Shown here in pieces: positions 9,930 through 18,843 of a DNA stretch of 47,188 bases. Numbering within the stretch: the first letter of the stretch is position 1; each line of letters starts with the position of its first letter. Source of the stretch: Flavobacteriales bacterium (GTDB taxonomy: Bacteria > Bacteroidota > Bacteroidia > Flavobacteriales > TMED113). The position numbers and the translations under genes are program-made. Under the pieces are notes generated by a model that saw only the letters and a program-made list of their open reading frames with translations, ran no database searches and was not told where the DNA came from. Where the stretch lies: NCBI GenBank assembly GCA_002722215.1, contig PBKX01000008.1, positions 1-47,188 of the forward strand. The letters run 5' to 3'.

Positions 9930-10462
9930 TTTTCTGATAATTTAATTAACGCAAAAATAGAATAATTAATCATGTCAAAATAATTTGCGTCTATTCCTTC
10001 TGAAACCAATGTTTCACCTTTATTATCTTCAATTTGTTTAACTCGCAGAAGCTTCTGAAGTATTAAGTCTGTAAATGATCCAACTCTCATATCCCTCCAC
10101 GCTTCATCATAATCATGATTTTTAGCAATCATTAAACTTTTTGCTTTTCCGATATATTGTTGATATAATTTTGAGGCTTCTTCTAAACTCAGATCTGCTG
10201 AATCTGAAAGCCCTTTTTCTAATTGAATCAATGCTATAATTGAATAATTAATAATACCCCTAAACTCACCATCGACTGTATCACTGACAGCCTGCTTCCC
10301 TTTATCTTCAATACTTCTAATTCGCTGCGCTTTAATGAAGATTTGATCTGTCAATGAACTTAATCTCAAAATCCTCCATGCACTACCATAATCAAGCATT
10401 TTTTTATTAAACAACGCATGACAATCATTGGTAATTAAATCAAAACTATCTGATGTCTTCAT
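9926..10462 (-). CDS. DUF1599 domain protein with two tandem copies of the domain
   Basis: 178 aa; internal duplication DYGSAWRILRLSSLTDQI...IEDKG...NYSIIALIQL versus DYDEAWRDMRVGSFTDLI...IEDNKG...NYSIFALIKL. Confidence 0.82.
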   Translation of the reverse strand: MKTSDSFDLITNDCHALFNKKMLDYGSAWRILRLSSLTDQIFIKAQRIRSIEDKGKQAVSDTVDGEFRGIINYSIIALIQLEKGLSDSADLSLEEASKLYQQYIGKAKSLMIAKNHDYDEAWRDMRVGSFTDLILQKLLRVKQIEDNKGETLVSEGIDANYFDMINYSIFALIKLSEK

Positions 10463-10532
10463 ATGTATTTTTAAACATTAAAATCTATCTTTAGCAAAAA
10501 TATAATAATTAATCAATCTTAACTTATCAACT

Positions 10533-11384
10533 TTGGATTTTTATAAAAAATTAAAGAAAAAAAACAGCATGCCATTAATTATGGGCATTTTGAATTTAAC
10601 ACCTGATTCATTTTATGATGGAGGTAAATACAACAACATAAAAAACGCCGTAAATCAAGCTCGAAATATGATATCAGAAGGGGCTGATATTATTGACTTA
10701 GGCGCATGTTCTTCTAGGCCCGGATCTCAGCCCATTTCTTTAAAAGAAGAAGAAAAAAGATTATTTCCAATATTACTAAAATTACGTGAAATTTTCCCCG
10801 AGATTATAATTTCTATTGACACATATAGGTATCAAATTGCAGGACAGGCAATAAACTATGGGGCAAATTTAATTAATGACATATATATAGAAAAAGATGA
10901 AGACAAAATGCTACAAACAATCCAAAAACATGATATACCCTATGTATTAATGCACATGTCTGGCAATCCAACCAATATGCAAAAAAAAATATCTTATAAT
11001 CACTTCGAAAAAGACATAAAAGATTTTTTTATACAAAAAATTAGAAAATTAGAAAATTATGAGATTACTAAAATTATTCTAGATCCTGGATTTGGGTTTG
11101 GTAAAACACTATATCAGAATTATGAATTAATCAATCTGCTACCAAAAATGATGCAATTAAAATATCCAATACTAACTGGAATTTCCAGAAAATCCATGAT
11201 TAGTAAAGCGTTAAACATACAGACTAATGACACTATTAATGGGACAACAGTATTAAATACCATTTGTCTGATGAAGGGGGCCAAAATAATTAGAGTACAT
11301 GATGTTAAAGAGGCCAAAGAAAGTTTGGAAATTTTTAAATTAGTAGCAAAAAATAATCCTAATCCCTCTATAATAAAGATTTGA
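10533..11384 (+). CDS. folP: Dihydropteroate synthase (TTG start as listed; start uncertain)
   Basis: MGILNLTPDSFYDGGKY, IDLGACSSRPGS, ISIDTYR, ILDPGFGFGKT, GISRKSMI, RVHDVKE motifs. Confidence 0.96.
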   Translation: MDFYKKLKKKNSMPLIMGILNLTPDSFYDGGKYNNIKNAVNQARNMISEGADIIDLGACSSRPGSQPISLKEEEKRLFPILLKLREIFPEIIISIDTYRYQIAGQAINYGANLINDIYIEKDEDKMLQTIQKHDIPYVLMHMSGNPTNMQKKISYNHFEKDIKDFFIQKIRKLENYEITKIILDPGFGFGKTLYQNYELINLLPKMMQLKYPILTGISRKSMISKALNIQTNDTINGTTVLNTICLMKGAKIIRVHDVKEAKESLEIFKLVAKNNPNPSIIKI

Positions 11385-11962
11385 ACAAATACTCTTTTAT
11401 ACTGACCCTGATCTACTTATTTAGCTGTAACAATAACAGTACATATACATTATCTGATCAGGAGATTATATTTTCTATAAAAAAGAAAAATCATATAGAT
11501 AGTTTAAAAATTAAACGAAACGAAAAATTAAAAGTATTTTTTGCTATTGATCCAGAGTGTCCTTTATGTAAATCATATAGCAAAACAATGAATGATCTAT
11601 ATTCAAACTACCAAAATAATATTGATTTTTATGCATTTTTACCATCACCTATTTTTTTAAAAAATAAAATGGAACAATTTGTAGAAGAGTATTATTTTGA
11701 CATGAATGTAATCATAGACACAAATCAAATTTTAACTCATTTTCTGAATGCTACCATAACACCTGAATGTTTTCTGCTAGATAAAAACCTCAATATCATC
11801 TACCAAGGATTGATAGATGATTGGGTCAAGAAGCTAGGAAGAAAAGGACAGAAAATCAACCATAGATATTTAGAAGAAGCTATTGAATCTCATCTAAATG
11901 AGGAGTCAATTAATATCAATAAAACTAATGCAATTGGATGTCGTATACAAATATTAAAATAA
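11381..11962 (+). CDS. Redoxin/thioredoxin-fold lipoprotein (TTG start) partnered with the downstream copper monooxygenase-like protein
   Basis: Lipoprotein-type N-terminus (LTLIYLFSC), FFAIDPECPLCKSYSKTM CxxC, ATITPECFLLDKNLNIIYQGLIDD; overlaps the folP stop. Confidence 0.82.
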   Translation: MNKYSFILTLIYLFSCNNNSTYTLSDQEIIFSIKKKNHIDSLKIKRNEKLKVFFAIDPECPLCKSYSKTMNDLYSNYQNNIDFYAFLPSPIFLKNKMEQFVEEYYFDMNVIIDTNQILTHFLNATITPECFLLDKNLNIIYQGLIDDWVKKLGRKGQKINHRYLEEAIESHLNEESININKTNAIGCRIQILK

Positions 11963-13296
11963 CATACTTTATATTATGCATTATCATAATGGGATGTACG
12001 AAAAATGAAACCACATTTCATCAAGACATTAAATATATTATTCATGAAAAATGTGCTGTGTGTCACCATCCAAAAGGTGCAGGACCTTTTAGTCTAATCA
12101 CGTACCAAGACCTAATAAAAAGAGCAGATATGATAAAAGAGGTTATAGAGGCAAAATATATGCCTCCCTGGCCGGCAGATCCAGAATATAGAAGCTTTTT
12201 ATATGAAAAATCCTTAACCCCTGATGAAATTGAGAAAATAACAATATGGCTAAATGGAAAGCAACAAAAGGGCGAATGGACTAATAATTCTTTTTTGGAT
12301 TCATTGCTAGTGAAAGATGAGAAAAGGAAGCCAGACTTACAATTAACAATGAAACAGAGTCATATTACTAATTCAACAAATCAAGATCAATTTTTAATGA
12401 TGAAATTTCCGTTTGAGTTAGAAAAAGATACATTTATTAGGCAAATTGAGTTTGTCCCTGGAAACACACAGATAGTACATCATATAAATGCTCATCTAAT
12501 CACATATAGTTCAACAGAAAAAACAAATTTATTTGATGGTGAATATATTGTTGACACGGAACTTTTCTCTGATGAAGCATGTTTTAAAAAATTAAATATT
12601 TTGAATGATAGCGGAGAATATCCAGTATTAACACCATCAGTATCGAATTATCTTCCTGGCTCTGAACAAACAATCTATCCAACTGGAATTGGTGGTTTTA
12701 CTGCAAAAAAACAAAATATTATTTTAGTTAATGATTTCCACTATGCTCCAACACCTTACTCAGTAAAAGACAGTTCTTATTTTAATATATACTTTAGTAA
12801 ACACCCCCCAAAAAGAAAAATTCAAGAAACACAATTAGGCACATTTGGAATATCTAAAATTAATCCTCCACTAATTATCCCTCCAAATGAAATTAAAAAG
12901 TTTACTACTCGTGCAAGGATAACAAAAGACATATCACTACTAACAATAAATCCACACATGCATTTGTTGGGCAAATCATTTTTAGCTTATGCTGTAACTA
13001 TTAATGATGACACAATACCATTAATCAAAATTGATGATTGGAATTTTAGATGGCAATATTTTTACACTTTTAAAAAGATGTTAAAAATTCCTGCTGGTTC
13101 AGAAATCATAGTAGAAGCGACATATGATAATACATCGAACAACCCTGACAACCCATTCTCTCCACCTACAACAGTCTCAGAAAGAGTAAATTTTAATGGA
13201 AGAGGAAGTATGAAAACATCAAATGAAATGTTACAATTTATAATTAACTACTTACCATATGAAGAGGGGGATGAAGACATCCATTTAGGAATTTAA
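11938..13296 (+). CDS. Lipoprotein with c-type heme motif and copper type II ascorbate-dependent monooxygenase-like domain
   Basis: Lipobox-like FILCIIIMGC; heme motif KCAVCHHPKGAGPFSL; MPPWPADP; copper-ligand-like VHHINAH, NPHMHLLGKSF and NEMLQFIINY. Confidence 0.85.
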   Translation: MSYTNIKITYFILCIIIMGCTKNETTFHQDIKYIIHEKCAVCHHPKGAGPFSLITYQDLIKRADMIKEVIEAKYMPPWPADPEYRSFLYEKSLTPDEIEKITIWLNGKQQKGEWTNNSFLDSLLVKDEKRKPDLQLTMKQSHITNSTNQDQFLMMKFPFELEKDTFIRQIEFVPGNTQIVHHINAHLITYSSTEKTNLFDGEYIVDTELFSDEACFKKLNILNDSGEYPVLTPSVSNYLPGSEQTIYPTGIGGFTAKKQNIILVNDFHYAPTPYSVKDSSYFNIYFSKHPPKRKIQETQLGTFGISKINPPLIIPPNEIKKFTTRARITKDISLLTINPHMHLLGKSFLAYAVTINDDTIPLIKIDDWNFRWQYFYTFKKMLKIPAGSEIIVEATYDNTSNNPDNPFSPPTTVSERVNFNGRGSMKTSNEMLQFIINYLPYEEGDEDIHLGI

Positions 13297-14316
13297 TAAT
13301 TTAGTATTAATATCTTTGACAAGTGATGGCCCACTATATATAAATCCTGTATAAATTTGAACCAAACTTGCACCAGCATTTAACATCTCAACAGCATCGC
13401 TAGCTTTCATAATGCCGCCAACGGCAATCAATGGTAAAGTTCCTCCTGATTTTTTAGATATATAACTAACAATTTGTTTAGACCTAGTGAATAATGGCTT
13501 GCCACTTAATCCTCCCACCCCCTTTGCTTCAATATCACTTTTGTTACTTATTAAAGATTCACGCTTTGAGGAGGTATTTGTAGCAATAATACCAGATATT
13601 TTAAATTCGCTTACCAAATCTAAAATATGGTCAATTTGAAAAAAGTTTAAATCCGGAGAAATTTTAATCAGAATAGGTTTATTATATTTTTTCTTATTAA
13701 TTTTCTGAACCTCCGAGAGTAAAAGTTTTAAATCTGATTTATTTTGTAGCTCGACTAGACCAGGAGTATTTGGGGAACTAATATTAAGGACTAAATAATC
13801 AACATAAGGAGCAATTTTCTCAAGACATATTTTATAATCTGATGAAGCACATTTATTATCTGTTATTTTATTTTTACCAATATTACCACCCACAATAATG
13901 TTAGCATATCTTTTTTTAAGTCGTTTAGCAATAACATCTACACCATCGTTATTAAAACCCATCCTATTAATTATAGCCTGATCCTTTTTTAATCTAAATA
14001 ATCTTGGTTTCTTATTACCAACTTGAGGCAAAGGAGTAACAGTACCTATCTCTACAAAACCAAAGCCCAAGGATGCAAATTCGTTAAACACTTTTGCATT
14101 TTTATCAAAACCTGCAGCCAAGCCTACTGGATTTTTAAATAAAATACCAAAAAGATTTTTTTCTAACCTTTTATCTTCTACAGCATAGAAGAATCGAAAA
14201 AGTTGACCAAAACCAGGAAGATAAAAACAAAATTTTAATAATTGAATAATTCGATCATGAATAAATTCTGGATTAAAAGCAAATAAAATAGGTCTAAATA
14301 AAATTTTATATAACAT
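13285..14316 (-). CDS. pyrD: Dihydroorotate dehydrogenase (class 2, quinone); ORF track uses an upstream GTG at 14343, ATG at 14316 more likely
   Basis: KNPVGLAAGFDKNAKVF, FGFVEIGTVTPLPQVGN, NRMGFNNDG, LNISSPNTPGL, ATNTSSKR, GGLSGKPLF, AVGGIMKASDAVEMLNAGASLVQIYTGFIY. Confidence 0.96.
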   Translation of the reverse strand: MLYKILFRPILFAFNPEFIHDRIIQLLKFCFYLPGFGQLFRFFYAVEDKRLEKNLFGILFKNPVGLAAGFDKNAKVFNEFASLGFGFVEIGTVTPLPQVGNKKPRLFRLKKDQAIINRMGFNNDGVDVIAKRLKKRYANIIVGGNIGKNKITDNKCASSDYKICLEKIAPYVDYLVLNISSPNTPGLVELQNKSDLKLLLSEVQKINKKKYNKPILIKISPDLNFFQIDHILDLVSEFKISGIIATNTSSKRESLISNKSDIEAKGVGGLSGKPLFTRSKQIVSYISKKSGGTLPLIAVGGIMKASDAVEMLNAGASLVQIYTGFIYSGPSLVKDINTKLLNS

Positions 14317-14388
14317 GTTGACTATAAAATTAAAAATTTGCACATTAAAAAAACAAGCAATTAGATAATAAATTTTTATTTTTACTAA

Positions 14389-17244
14389 ATGTTAAATTTA
14401 GACTGTCGTTTTTATTTATACGCTTTTGTAGCCTTACTTTTTTCTAACACTGCTGTATTAGCGTGTGATACAACACCATCGTTAACTGTAAGTAATGTAA
14501 TTGATAATGGAGATGACACATTTTACATGGATATTACAGCTTGCATTGGTTCTGAAGGATCTGCAGATGGATTTGATTTATATTTTAATAATGACATCAA
14601 TATATTAGGGACTACTGTCACTGAAATAGAGTCACCAGGATTAGGAAATGTGGCAACCGTTAGTGTCAGTAATGGTATTTGGTTAGCTTATTTTGAAGAA
14701 TATGATATCAATGGGACTTATTTTGAAAATGGTGCATGGGGGTTAGATTGCATTGAATTTGGTGTTATTGTAGATGATAATCCAGAAGGAGCCACTTTAT
14801 GTAGCGCTGGGATGAATGAAGATTGTTTAGGATGGACTTTTGATGACGTTTTTATTACATGTGCAGTCATACCTGGTCCTTGTGTGCCTAATTACTCAAT
14901 AACTGATAATGGAACTATTGATGGTGATGTTAGCGTTAGTGGACAAAACTGTAATTTTGCACCACTAAATGATGAAATTGTTGAACTAACTGTGACCTGT
15001 GATGGGGAATTTAATTTTTCATTAACACAAGATGAAAGTATAGGTTGGCCAGGTGAATCCTGGCTCACTATTGCTTTGGGTTGTTGCAGTGGTGTCCTAG
15101 AACAGACAATGTCTTTTTTTCTTGAGCCTACACTCACAATAGACACATACTTAACAGAGGGGACCTATTACGTCATTGTAGATATTGAAGGAAATGGATT
15201 TCCTGGAGATTATATTTTAGACATCACATCAAGTGCTGATGTGGGACTAGTTACTACTGCAAATGCGGGGGAAGATCAAGTAACTTGCGAAGAGGATATA
15301 GTATTAAACGGTAATCCGACTTTAAATGACAATGAAATAGGGACATGGAGTATTGTTAGCGGTAGCGGAAATTTTATAGAACCAAATAATCCAAATACCA
15401 CTGTAACAAATTTACTCAATGGAGAAAATCTATTTCAATGGGAAATTGCTAATGAGTGTTCAAATTCTACAGATTTAGTGGCTATAGAAGTAGCTAACAA
15501 TATCGTTATCGATGCCCCTGAAACAGTATATTGCCTAGATGACATTTCTTTATCAGCAATAGGAGCAAATAATAGTGGGGAATGGAGTGTAACACCAGAA
15601 TTTAATATCGAAATTAATGATATCAATTCGGACGATACATTTGCAACCGTAACAGCATATGGAACATATACTTTCACATATACAGTTTGTGATGAAGAAT
15701 TTTCGACAGTTGTAAATGTTGAAAGCATCACACCAAACCTGTCCTCACCATCAAATACATACTACTGCTTAGAAAGTTTTTCATTAATGGCAGACGTAAA
15801 TGGAGATCCTGGATATTGGGATTTTGAAGGGCCATTTATTGCAAATATTGACAATCCAATATCACTAAACCCAACAGTAACAGTAAATGGATATGGAACA
15901 TATACTTTTACATATTATGGCTGTGGATCTAGTAATAGTATTCAAATAAATATGGCTGGTTCTCCTCCCAATGCATTTGGGGAAGAAGAAACATATTGCC
16001 TCGAACCAATTGAATTAAATGCGCAAGTTGATGGAGATCCTGGATATTGGAGTTTTGAAGGACCTGGTAATGCAATTTTCAGCCAACAAGATGAATTAAC
16101 TACAACAGTGACAGTGGATGAGTATGGCACATATTTCTTCACATATAACGGATGTGGGGAATCGAGTAATACTATAATATTAAATTCATTAATTGCACAA
16201 CCCCAAATTATTGAACCAGAAGAAGAACTAACCATCTATTGTGATCTAAACACCAACTTAGAAGCCTACGTCTTAGGAGATCCTGGATATTGGGATTATG
16301 ATGGACCTGGAACCGCTATTTTTGAAAATCAAAATTCGCAAGCAACTATGGTCACGGTAGATCAATATGGTACTTATTCATTTACTTACCACGGATGTGG
16401 TACAGAAAGTTACCCCATAATAATAAATTTTGAAGTATTAGAGCCGATGATTAATGGGGATGACATTATTTACTGTGAATTAAACAATGAGTTAACCGCA
16501 TCAGTGTATGGAAGTGAAGGCATAGAATGGTTTATCAATAATCAGCCTACAAATGCAGATGCTACATTGAGCAATCTCAATTCTGCAAATACCACTCTAA
16601 CAGTATCAGATTACGGAATCTATGAAATAGGTTTAAATGGATGTGGCAGTACAGTGTTCACGGAAATTAGTTTTGAACCAGTTGCCCCTCATATTATTGC
16701 ACCAAATTTCCAAAATTGCATTTTAACTGCAACCCTCATAGCATATACTGACGATCCAAGTGGAGGAGGGCCTTGGGTACAAGAATCTGGCCCAGAGGGA
16801 GTAGTTTTTTCAAATATCGCATCTAATATGACCGAAATAACTGTTCCTGATTTTGGACTATATAGTTTTTCATATCCAGCCTGTGATACAAGCTCAATAA
16901 TTAGTATAGGGTTTGAATGTCCACTAATATTTCCAAATGTGCTGACACCAAATAATGATGGCAATAACGATTTTTTTATTATCCAAAATTTAAACTCGGA
17001 TATATATACAGAAAGTATTCTTACTATCTATAATAGATGGGGATCAATTATATATAATGGCAAAGAATATGGATTAAATGAAGAGTGGTGGAATGGAAAA
17101 ACAACATATAATAATGTAGAAATAGTAGACGGAGTATATTATTATGTTGTTGAAGTCTTTAATAATGTCAAGAAGCAGAAGGAAACATATTCTGGTGAAT
17201 TAAATGTATTCATTTCAAATTCATCATCTTCAAATGAAGAATGA
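14389..17244 (+). CDS. Secreted repeat protein with gliding-motility-associated C-terminal domain (T9SS type B sorting)
   Basis: 951 aa; C-terminus FPNVLTPNNDGNNDFFIIQNL...LTIYNRWGSIIYNGKEY...WNGKTTYNNVEIVDGVYYYVVEV; signal peptide at N-terminus. Confidence 0.93.
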   Translation: MLNLDCRFYLYAFVALLFSNTAVLACDTTPSLTVSNVIDNGDDTFYMDITACIGSEGSADGFDLYFNNDINILGTTVTEIESPGLGNVATVSVSNGIWLAYFEEYDINGTYFENGAWGLDCIEFGVIVDDNPEGATLCSAGMNEDCLGWTFDDVFITCAVIPGPCVPNYSITDNGTIDGDVSVSGQNCNFAPLNDEIVELTVTCDGEFNFSLTQDESIGWPGESWLTIALGCCSGVLEQTMSFFLEPTLTIDTYLTEGTYYVIVDIEGNGFPGDYILDITSSADVGLVTTANAGEDQVTCEEDIVLNGNPTLNDNEIGTWSIVSGSGNFIEPNNPNTTVTNLLNGENLFQWEIANECSNSTDLVAIEVANNIVIDAPETVYCLDDISLSAIGANNSGEWSVTPEFNIEINDINSDDTFATVTAYGTYTFTYTVCDEEFSTVVNVESITPNLSSPSNTYYCLESFSLMADVNGDPGYWDFEGPFIANIDNPISLNPTVTVNGYGTYTFTYYGCGSSNSIQINMAGSPPNAFGEEETYCLEPIELNAQVDGDPGYWSFEGPGNAIFSQQDELTTTVTVDEYGTYFFTYNGCGESSNTIILNSLIAQPQIIEPEEELTIYCDLNTNLEAYVLGDPGYWDYDGPGTAIFENQNSQATMVTVDQYGTYSFTYHGCGTESYPIIINFEVLEPMINGDDIIYCELNNELTASVYGSEGIEWFINNQPTNADATLSNLNSANTTLTVSDYGIYEIGLNGCGSTVFTEISFEPVAPHIIAPNFQNCILTATLIAYTDDPSGGGPWVQESGPEGVVFSNIASNMTEITVPDFGLYSFSYPACDTSSIISIGFECPLIFPNVLTPNNDGNNDFFIIQNLNSDIYTESILTIYNRWGSIIYNGKEYGLNEEWWNGKTTYNNVEIVDGVYYYVVEVFNNVKKQKETYSGELNVFISNSSSSNEE
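15510..16910 (+). repeat. About six tandem ~75-80 aa domains of the type (xxYCLExxxLxAxVxGDPGYWxFEGP...TVTVxxYGTYTFTYxGCG)
   Basis: Repeats visible in the 951-aa protein; three successive units share GDPGYW[DS][FY][ED]GP and YGTYxFTYxGCG. Confidence 0.85.
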
Positions 17245-17263
17245 ATTGATGAATTTGAATGAA
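17209..17263. terminator. Long imperfect hairpin straddling the stop codon of the T9SS type B gene; candidate bidirectional terminator/3'-end structure
   Basis: TTCATTTCAAATTCATCA (17209-17226) pairs with TGATGAATTTGAATGAA (17247-17263) with one bulged T; inner stem TCTTC-aaat-GAAGA (17227-17240). Convergent genes on either side. Confidence 0.55.
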
Positions 17264-17277
17264 CACAAAATTAACTC

Positions 17278-17718
17278 CTATTTCTTTTTCTTTTCTCTGA
17301 TATCCAATGTGAAAGGATGTATAGAACGGATTAAATCATCATATTTTGATAATTGTTTTTTCTTAAGAGAGGCCTTAACTATTTCATCTCTTTTTTTAGA
17401 GAATCGAAGCATATATTGATGAGTTGCTTTTTGAGGATTTCTTTTATTATTTGCTACATCTTGGTCATCAGCTGATGGCCTTGCAGATTTTTTAATTGCT
17501 TTTTGCATATTATTTGCATACTCCGCAAATGCATTCATAAAAATCACTCTTTGCTTGTCATCTAACTTCAACTCCTTAGTTAAAAATTCAACTGCTTGAA
17601 CTGAATTTTTTTTAAGCTTCATTGATTCTTTCTGATTAGCGTGCATTTGTTGACCAAATGAAACAGAAAATATAGAGAGACATAAACATGTTAAAATTAT
17701 TTTTTTGATTGTATTCAT
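17278..17718 (-). CDS. Small secreted basic protein of unknown function
   Basis: 146 aa with signal peptide MNTIKKIILTCLCLSIFSVSFGQQ and a helical charged body. Confidence 0.75.
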   Translation of the reverse strand: MNTIKKIILTCLCLSIFSVSFGQQMHANQKESMKLKKNSVQAVEFLTKELKLDDKQRVIFMNAFAEYANNMQKAIKKSARPSADDQDVANNKRNPQKATHQYMLRFSKKRDEIVKASLKKKQLSKYDDLIRSIHPFTLDIREKKKK

Positions 17719-17805
17719 AAGTATTTAGTATTTAAAGTTGCTGTATATAAGATTATAAAATCTATTCAATAAGGAAACGAAATTAATATTATTTTATTGC
17801 AATAA

Positions 17806-18741
17806 CTAATTAGAAAGGCTAAAACCAATCACAAAGTGAATAGCTCTAAGCTTAAAATTATTGTTCAAGACAGGAGAAGACACATCAAATGAGGCATAAG
17901 TATTCTCATCAACCGTAGAATTATAAATCTCAAAAAAATCATCATCTTTATTTTCAATTTCCTTAAAAAATGGTATCAGACCAACACTATACCTTAATGC
18001 GAGGTAAAAGGACTTTGTCTCATAACCAATACCTGTTAGAAAAGCAGCATTCCAACTAAACGGCCATTCATCTTTATCAAATCCGTGATTATCAATACCT
18101 GAATCCGAATCAAAAAATTCATAAATAACCTTTTCATCTAAGACAGGAACATATGAAGTATACTCTTGAGTTTCTACATCAAATGATCCAATAACACGAC
18201 TCTCTTCTGCTTTTAATAAAAACCCAAATTTCACACCTGCTTGAATAAATAAATTATCTGAGGGATATAACTTCAATACAAATGGAAAATTCAAATAATT
18301 AACGCGCCAAAAATAATTAGCTATTTTATATTGTCCATTATTTTCCAATCCGGATAGTGTAAAAATTACATCATTAAAAATTACATCATTTCCATTTTGA
18401 TAAACAATATGATTAAAATCTAATTGTTGATATTCAATTTCTGGTTGAATCGAAAGACCTTTAATAATAGGCATATTAAACCTAATACCTAGGACGCTAC
18501 CATTAATAACTTCAATATTATTAGAAAGATTATTGTCATTAAGTAAGGCTAAAGTTCCATCTGAAGGAAAATTAAAATCTAATAACCCATGATAATTCCC
18601 GATATCATCATAGATGGAGTTATAACCTATTGACGGTCCATAAAAAAAACCTATTGATGTTCTTTGAGCAAACAGAATAGATAATGACAAACAAAAGAAT
18701 ACCAGCAAACAAAACTTAATATAATTAGTCTGATTATTCAT
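17806..18741 (-). CDS. Outer-membrane beta-barrel protein (PorT-like)
   Basis: 311 aa; signal peptide; IGFFYGPSIGYNSIYD, GIRFNMPIIKGLSIQPEIEYQQ, YPSDNLFIQAGVKFGFLL, C-terminal IHFVIGFSLSN. Confidence 0.75.
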   Translation of the reverse strand: MNNQTNYIKFCLLVFFCLSLSILFAQRTSIGFFYGPSIGYNSIYDDIGNYHGLLDFNFPSDGTLALLNDNNLSNNIEVINGSVLGIRFNMPIIKGLSIQPEIEYQQLDFNHIVYQNGNDVIFNDVIFTLSGLENNGQYKIANYFWRVNYLNFPFVLKLYPSDNLFIQAGVKFGFLLKAEESRVIGSFDVETQEYTSYVPVLDEKVIYEFFDSDSGIDNHGFDKDEWPFSWNAAFLTGIGYETKSFYLALRYSVGLIPFFKEIENKDDDFFEIYNSTVDENTYASFDVSSPVLNNNFKLRAIHFVIGFSLSN

Positions 18742-18765
18742 AATACGCGAGTTATCATTAACAAG

Positions 18766-18839
18766 TGACCCTGAAAGGATTCGAACCTTTAACCTCCTGA
18801 TCCGTAGTCAGGTACTCTATCCAGTTGAGCCACAGGGCC
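18766..18839 (-). tRNA. tRNA-Arg (anticodon ACG)
   Basis: Reverse complement GGCCCTGTGGCTCAACTGGATAGAGTACCTGACTACGGATCAGGAGGTTAAAGGTTCGAATCCTTTCAGGGTCA folds as a cloverleaf: 7-bp acceptor with one G-U, anticodon loop CTACGGA, GGTTCGAATCC T-arm. CCA not encoded. Confidence 0.96.
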
Positions 18840-18843
18840 ATAA

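Noticed and set aside
14892-16964. Minus-strand ORFs at 14892, 15435, 15942 and 16689
   Set aside because: Antisense to the T9SS type B repeat gene; their spacing reflects the sense-strand repeats.
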